Of a DNA stretch of 16,716 nucleotides, positions 12,209 to 16,716 are shown piece by piece. How positions within the stretch are numbered: position 1 is the stretch's first letter; each line of letters begins with the position of its first letter. A program made the translations under genes and the position numbers. A model generated the notes under the pieces. It was given only the letters and a program-made list of their open reading frames with translations. It was not told the DNA's origin and did not search any database. Source of the stretch: Candidatus Tayloriibacteriota bacterium (GTDB lineage: Bacteria > Patescibacteriota > Minisyncoccia > Phycocordibacterales > PALSA-1337); NCBI GenBank assembly GCA_023269245.1, contig JAHFMB010000007.1, positions 1 to 16,716 on the forward strand. Direction: 5' to 3'.

Positions 12209-13135
12209 ATGATAACTCACCATGCGTCCAAGGGTCTTGTTTGGTTGGACACCCTCAATCCGACAGATGACGAGATTGCCGGCCTAATCAAACGCTACGA
12301 TTTGCATCCGCTGGTTGGAGAGGAGCTCAGAAGCTCTTCATCACTCGCGAAGATGGATTTTTACAAGGATTACATGCTGGTGGTCTTGACCTTGCCGGTA
12401 CGCGTACGAACAAAATCTGGTGGATATGAAATCGTCGATCGAGAAGTTGACTTTGTCATTGGCAAAAATTTCCTCATCACATCACGCACAGACACGATCG
12501 ACCAATTGGAGTATTTCACCAAAGTGTTTGAGGCGAACTCTATTTTGAAAAAAGACGACAAGATGGAGCATGCCGGACATCTTTTTTATTACATGGTCAA
12601 GCGGATATACGGAGGCATGGTTCAAGATCTAGAGAATATTAAAGATTCTCTCGTTTCTGCTGAAGCGTCAATATTCAATGGCGATGAACGAAACATGGTC
12701 GAAGTACTTTCAAATTTGAGCCGTGAGCTCATTGACTTCAAGCAGACGGCTCGCGTGCATCAGGATATTTGGGAAGATATGATTCGTTATGATGAAGCAA
12801 TGATTTTTGGCAAAGATTTTCTAGTATACGCCCGTGATATCCGCGACGAGTTCAACCGTATTCGTGAACTTATAACCAATGCCCGCGAACTTTTGGCCGA
12901 TCTCCGCGAAACCAATGATTCACTGCTCAATACCAAACAAAATGACATCATTAAAATGCTCACTGTTGTGGCATTTGTTTTTCAACCGCTCACGTTTATA
13001 GCCGCCCTCTTCACCATCCCTGCGCTCAATGTGCCCTTCATCGAACACGGCATGGGCTGGTATGGCATATTGATTTTGATGGCGGTCATTTCTCTTGGCA
13101 TCTGGTTCTTCTTCAAGAAAAAGAAGTGGGTTTAG
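12209..13135 (+). CDS. CorA-family divalent cation transporter with a degenerate GMN motif
   Basis: This 308-residue protein has the CorA layout: an N-terminal alpha/beta cytoplasmic domain, a long helical stalk (about 140-245) and two C-terminal transmembrane helices (about 251-273 and 285-302), ending in the basic tail FFKKKKWV. Such proteins form homopentameric channels, usually for Mg2+. After QPLTFIA, where GIYGMN normally ends the first helix, this protein reads ALFTIPALN (Asn274). The Asn remains but Gly-Met is replaced and the segment is about three residues longer. The GMN motif forms the external ion-selectivity site, so the ion carried cannot be assumed to be Mg2+. For that reason I give no gene symbol. 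It is the first gene of a unit with cysS, which starts six bases after its stop. Confidence 0.87.
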   Translation: MITHHASKGLVWLDTLNPTDDEIAGLIKRYDLHPLVGEELRSSSSLAKMDFYKDYMLVVLTLPVRVRTKSGGYEIVDREVDFVIGKNFLITSRTDTIDQLEYFTKVFEANSILKKDDKMEHAGHLFYYMVKRIYGGMVQDLENIKDSLVSAEASIFNGDERNMVEVLSNLSRELIDFKQTARVHQDIWEDMIRYDEAMIFGKDFLVYARDIRDEFNRIRELITNARELLADLRETNDSLLNTKQNDIIKMLTVVAFVFQPLTFIAALFTIPALNVPFIEHGMGWYGILILMAVISLGIWFFFKKKKWV

Positions 13136-13141
13136 AACGCT

Positions 13142-14524
13142 ATGGATATTACACTCTATAATACGCAGACTCGCACGAAGGAAGTTTTTAGGCCGCTCAT
13201 CAAGGGCGAAGCATTCATGTATCACTGTGGTCCGACGGTGTACGATTATGCTCATATCGGCAATTTGAGATCCTATGTATTTGCAGATATATTGCGACGT
13301 ACCTGTGAATACAACGGGTATACCGTTTATCAAGTGATCAACATAACCGATGTGGGTCACCTAGTCAGCGACGGGGATGATGGAGAGGACAAGATGACCA
13401 AGGCCCTCAAGCGGGAAGGAAAACCGTTGACCGTCGAAGCGATGCTTGAGGTGGCAAATTTTTATTATCATGCGTTCGTAGATGATATCACCTCCCTCAA
13501 TGTTGAACTTCCCGAGGCATTTCCGAAAGCATCAGAACACATTGATGGCGATATCGAGATAATACAGCGGCTTGAGAAAGGCGGGCACACGTATGTCATA
13601 CAAGATGGCGTGTATTTCGATATCTCGACATTTCCTGCATATGGAAAGCTTGGCAACATATCGCTCGCCTCGCAAAAAGATGGCGCGCGCGTACTTGTCA
13701 ATCCTGAAAAACGCAATCCTGCCGACTTTGCCGTATGGAAATTTGACGGCAAGCTTGGCTGGGAGAGCCCATGGGGAAAAGGATTTCCCGGCTGGCATAT
13801 CGAGTGTTCAGTCATGTCGAGAAAATTCCTTGGCCAGCCGTTTGATATACACACGGGCGGTATTGATCATATAGCAGTTCATCACAACAATGAGATTGCC
13901 CAGTCTGAAGCCGCGTATGGTTCTCCGCTTGCCACATACTGGATGCACAACGAGTTTATCACCCTGAATGCAGGCAAAATGGCAAAATCCAGTGGTGGCT
14001 TTATTACGTTGGGCAGCCTGCGGGACCAATTCGTTTCACCTCTCACCTATCGCTACTGGCTTCTTTCCGGGCACTATCGGTCTCCTATGAACTTCACCAT
14101 TGACGCCATTCGTGGGGCTCAAAATGCCCTCATACGCCTCATGGGACAGGTCAGTGCCCTACCAGTCGGCGGAACTGCCTCACAGGCCTATATAGAGCGT
14201 TTTCGAGCCTATATTAATGACGATTTGGATACTCCGCGGGGGTTGGCATTGGTATGGGATGTTACCAAGGATGGGAATGTTTCTGATGCTGACAAACGCG
14301 CTACTATTCTTGATATGGATCGAGTGCTTGGGTTGAAGCTGGATACTGTTCAGCACGTTCCCGAGGAAGCGGTGCCATCTGAAATTACCGCTCTTGTTGA
14401 AGCTCGTGAAGAGGCGCGCGCACATAAAGACTGGGTAAAAGCAGATGCACTACGCCAGGAAATTGAAGCCCGTGGATTTACTCTCTCGGATACCAAGGAA
14501 GGAATCAAGGTTCAGGCGAAGTAG
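13142..14524 (+). CDS. cysS: Cysteine--tRNA ligase
   Basis: This 460-residue class I synthetase charges tRNA-Cys. CGPTVYDYAHIGN holds the zinc ligand Cys29 and the HIGH-equivalent HIGN (38-41). WHIECS holds Cys222, and HHNNE (His247, Glu251) supplies the other two zinc ligands; the family usually has HHENE, so the central Glu is Asn here but the ligand positions are kept. The KMSKS-equivalent is KMAKS at 279-283. A C-terminal helical domain completes a normal-length enzyme. The start is six bases after the corA-like stop, with no promoter or Shine-Dalgarno sequence of its own, so it is probably expressed by read-through from the corA promoter. It converges with the small coiled-coil gene; only eight bases separate the two stop codons and I see no terminator there. 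Confidence 0.95.
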   Translation: MDITLYNTQTRTKEVFRPLIKGEAFMYHCGPTVYDYAHIGNLRSYVFADILRRTCEYNGYTVYQVINITDVGHLVSDGDDGEDKMTKALKREGKPLTVEAMLEVANFYYHAFVDDITSLNVELPEAFPKASEHIDGDIEIIQRLEKGGHTYVIQDGVYFDISTFPAYGKLGNISLASQKDGARVLVNPEKRNPADFAVWKFDGKLGWESPWGKGFPGWHIECSVMSRKFLGQPFDIHTGGIDHIAVHHNNEIAQSEAAYGSPLATYWMHNEFITLNAGKMAKSSGGFITLGSLRDQFVSPLTYRYWLLSGHYRSPMNFTIDAIRGAQNALIRLMGQVSALPVGGTASQAYIERFRAYINDDLDTPRGLALVWDVTKDGNVSDADKRATILDMDRVLGLKLDTVQHVPEEAVPSEITALVEAREEARAHKDWVKADALRQEIEARGFTLSDTKEGIKVQAK

Positions 14525-14532
14525 GTAGCACC

Positions 14533-14781
14533 TTACATTTCCCGCATCCGGACCACCTCCCTCACCTCCTCCTTTAACTCCCCAATAAGATCGGAGGTGT
14601 CCTGCCTGCCGGCTTCGATACGGTCCTCCACTTCGGCTATTCGGGAATACGTACGTGCTTCGCCCGCATCTATCCGCTCTTCAAGCCTTTCGAAACTACG
14701 CGCAATGGAAACGGCGATATCATCGCTGTGCTTATAAATAATACGTTCAATAAGTTCTACGTCTTTTTGATCGAGTGACAT
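14533..14781 (-). CDS. Small coiled-coil protein of unknown function
   Basis: The preferred ATG at 14781 gives 82 residues that are almost entirely charged and helical: MSLDQKDVELIERI, then SFERLEERIDAGEA, RIAEVEDRIEAG and LKEEVREVV. The heptad pattern of Leu/Ile with Glu/Arg suggests a parallel coiled coil or a short filamentous homo-oligomer. No membrane segment or signal peptide is visible. The frame is open further upstream to 14988, but that part overlaps the end of the ABC transporter gene by 74 bases and has no coiled-coil character, so the later start is better. A TAACAT seven bases before this ATG resembles the leaderless promoters elsewhere in the window. I do not recognise a named family; similar short coiled-coil proteins are common in CPR genomes. 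Confidence 0.65.
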   Translation of the reverse strand: MSLDQKDVELIERIIYKHSDDIAVSIARSFERLEERIDAGEARTYSRIAEVEDRIEAGRQDTSDLIGELKEEVREVVRMREM

Positions 14782-14914
14782 GGTATATATGTTATGTCCG
14801 ACCATATAGCGGCGGACGCTGATAACCATATCACCATACCAAATGGACCTTGAGAAATGCTGAAGAAACGATAAAGAATCGCTGGAGAAATGTGCATGCG
14901 TAGAAGTACCATGA

Positions 14915-16669
14915 TTATTCATGAAGTCCAATCTGTAGTTCATGGAGCCTACGATATTCACCGTTTGGAATAGTAACAAGTTCCGCATGCGTGCCAGATT
15001 CTACGATGCGACCCTCTTTGAAGACGAGTATTTTGTCAGCACGTCGTACAGTGCTCAAGCGGTGCGCCACGACAAAAGTGGTCTTCCCTTTCATGAGCTC
15101 ATCCAATGATTCATTGATGATCTTTTCAGAACCGGCGTCCAAGGCCGAGGTTGGCTCATCGAGAATGAGTATTCGAGGATTCTTGAGTATGGCTCGAGCG
15201 ATGGCGACGCGTTGTTTTTGACCAACCGACAACTTTAGTCCACGTTCACCAACAATCTGATCCCATTTCTCGGGGAATTTATAAATGAAATCGCAGTGAG
15301 CTTTTTTCGCAGCTTCTTCGACCTGTTCGTTGGTGGCAGTCAGGTTGGCAAAGCGAATATTATTACGAATAGTATCGTTGAAGAGTGTGAGTTCCTGCGT
15401 GACGACACCAATTGAAGATCGCAATCGTTCCAAGGAGACTTCGCGAATTGGGGTCGCGTCGATATATATCTGTCCCGAAGTCGGAAAATGGTATCCAGAA
15501 ATCAATTCTATAAGCGTACTTTTCCCAACGCCTGATTCACCGACGAGAGCAATGAGCTGTCCGGCACGAGCTTCGAACGAAATGTGCTCAAGCACGGTTC
15601 GATCCGAAGTGTAGCCGAATGAGACATTATCAAAATCTATGTCCCCATGAATTTCCTTGTTTCCAATCGCAAGAGACTTTGCGGGTGTGTAGTCCTCTGT
15701 TGGCATATCGAGAATCTTCTGAGTATCCTCGAGCGCGATGATACCATTTTGAATATTTCTCCAATTGTTCGTAAGAGCGGCGAGCGGAGTGAATATTTGA
15801 CCAATGTAACTATTTGCAATCACCAAGTCACCGATCGTCCACAATGAGTTTCGAACAAGATAGATTGAGATACCGAGAACACACGTTCGTACAACTACCA
15901 CGATGATGTTTTGCGTCATAATCTGTGTTCTACGATAGTTCATCAGGCGATACCAAATAGGCATCGCATTCTCCTGATATCCTTTTCTGATGGTAGTTGA
16001 TTGCGACTTTTCTGCCACGAAATCCTTGATGATCTTGATATTAAGAATTGAATCAAGAATGACACCGCGTACTTTTGCGTAGGCTGCCTGACTCTGTCGC
16101 TGTAATAGCACCGTCGGTTTTATCATCATGACCATCATTACTATATAGATGGCTACTGCAATGGCTACAATGGCAAAAACAAGATGGCTCAAGAAAAACA
16201 ATACCGTCAAAAAGATAATAGTACTGATGAGTTGTGGAATAACCGTAATAAGATCTTCACTCAAAATATCACTCACAGCATTTGCTGCTGTCTGCATGCG
16301 CTCTTGGACTTCCCCCATTTTGACCGATTTGTGGAACGAGATCGGTAAACGGAATATATGCTCTGACGTATTGGCAATATATGTTGTGCGAGATAGCTCT
16401 TTCATCTTGAGACTGGCAAGCGAGCGCCAGCGCGAAATCAGGTTTTCGATGATAAGGGCGGAAAAGAACCCGAACAAAATAGCCGTATACAAAGGCACGG
16501 TATGCTCGGTAAACGGTATTCCGACGACGGTGCTTCCTGTCACTGCATCAATAAAGCGACCGATCAAGTATGAATCGATTGGGTCAATAACCGCATAAAT
16601 GACCGTAAAGATGAGTGCCGTAATTAGTACGCGTCGATGCAGCATCCCATTACGCAGGATAATACCCAT
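14915..16669 (-). CDS. ABC half-transporter, fused permease and ATPase (MsbA-like exporter type)
   Basis: This 584-residue protein has an N-terminal six-helix exporter-type membrane domain (about 10-320) and a C-terminal ATPase domain, so it should work as a homodimer. Walker A is GESGVGKST (377-385, Lys383), the signature is LSVGQ (480-484) where LSGGQ is usual, Walker B is LILDEP with Asp504 and Glu505, and the switch histidine is His536 in VAHR. All catalytic residues for ATP hydrolysis are present. The likely role is export of a lipid, peptide or drug; the substrate cannot be deduced. A stop codon lies in frame seven codons before the ATG, so the gene is complete, though its N-terminus is short and an ATG at 16645 is an alternative. 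Another minus-strand frame stays open from the window edge to a stop at 16650 and could be the end of an upstream gene overlapping by 20 bases. Confidence 0.92.
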   Translation of the reverse strand: MGIILRNGMLHRRVLITALIFTVIYAVIDPIDSYLIGRFIDAVTGSTVVGIPFTEHTVPLYTAILFGFFSALIIENLISRWRSLASLKMKELSRTTYIANTSEHIFRLPISFHKSVKMGEVQERMQTAANAVSDILSEDLITVIPQLISTIIFLTVLFFLSHLVFAIVAIAVAIYIVMMVMMIKPTVLLQRQSQAAYAKVRGVILDSILNIKIIKDFVAEKSQSTTIRKGYQENAMPIWYRLMNYRRTQIMTQNIIVVVVRTCVLGISIYLVRNSLWTIGDLVIANSYIGQIFTPLAALTNNWRNIQNGIIALEDTQKILDMPTEDYTPAKSLAIGNKEIHGDIDFDNVSFGYTSDRTVLEHISFEARAGQLIALVGESGVGKSTLIELISGYHFPTSGQIYIDATPIREVSLERLRSSIGVVTQELTLFNDTIRNNIRFANLTATNEQVEEAAKKAHCDFIYKFPEKWDQIVGERGLKLSVGQKQRVAIARAILKNPRILILDEPTSALDAGSEKIINESLDELMKGKTTFVVAHRLSTVRRADKILVFKEGRIVESGTHAELVTIPNGEYRRLHELQIGLHE

Positions 16670-16716
16670 ACCAGCTCGCAGGTTTTTCTACCCGAAGTTT
16701 TTGTCTGGCATTTGTT

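Noticed and set aside
14782..14988. Longer start for the coiled-coil gene at 14988
   Set aside because: It would overlap the ABC transporter gene by 74 bases and add 69 residues without coiled-coil pattern. The ATG at 14781 fits the protein's character and has a -10-like hexamer at leaderless spacing.
16650..16716. Possible 3' end of an upstream minus-strand gene, frame open from the window edge to a stop at 16650
   Set aside because: Only about 20 codons are visible, too few to support a gene. It would overlap the ABC transporter start by 20 bases, which is possible but unproven.
1..16716. Mobile elements, CRISPR arrays, tRNA or rRNA genes
   Set aside because: I saw no spaced direct repeats of CRISPR type, transposase or integrase motifs, terminal inverted repeats, tRNA cloverleaf or rRNA signature on either strand.

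Overview
The window looks like a chromosomal segment of a small-genome bacterium of the Candidate Phyla Radiation (Patescibacteria), most likely a Parcubacteria-type lineage. This is inferred from style, not from a marker tree: compact housekeeping genes in short or single-gene transcription units, MurG, bL27 and bL9 away from their usual neighbours, small single-helix surface proteins of the kind common in that group, and start codons with no Shine-Dalgarno sequence. There are no tRNA or rRNA genes, CRISPR arrays, transposases or phage genes.

Layout. (1) 1-2662, plus: a copper module made of the C-terminal half of a Cu(I) P1B-type ATPase cut by the window edge, an HMA domain fused to a DsbD/UreH_2-like (TauE/SafE-annotated) membrane domain, and a membrane-anchored cupredoxin with only Cys and Met as candidate ligands. 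(2) 2681-4447, plus: murG and an anchored DUF7282-like surface protein. (3) 4448-4904: a 457 bp gap with two terminators, a 19 bp palindrome over a -10 hexamer and a hairpin-rich stretch that may be an unassigned structured RNA. (4) 4905-9009, plus: a D-2-hydroxyacid dehydrogenase (glyoxylate/hydroxypyruvate reductase type), gltX, a secreted coiled-coil M23 peptidase and a small membrane protein. (5) 9010-10042: a 271 bp gap, a minus-strand lytic transglycosylase with a hairpin leader, and a 294 bp divergent promoter region. (6) 10043-12067: rpmA (plus) facing rplI and an S41 peptidase (minus) across a bidirectional terminator. (7) 12209-14524, plus: a CorA-like transporter and cysS. (8) 14533-16669, minus: a small coiled-coil protein and an ABC half-transporter.

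Themes: copper handling; cell-wall synthesis and remodelling (MurG, M23 peptidase, transglycosylase, S41 protease); translation (GluRS, CysRS, bL27, bL9). The most general signal is regulatory. No annotated start codon has a convincing Shine-Dalgarno sequence, and several starts lie 6-8 bases after a TATAAT/TATACT hexamer, so the mRNA would begin at or near the start codon. The motif TGCTATACT occurs three times as an extended -10 element.

Gaps over 300 bp: only 4448-4904, described above. The 271 bp gap at 9010-9280 holds two terminators and otherwise nothing I can assign.
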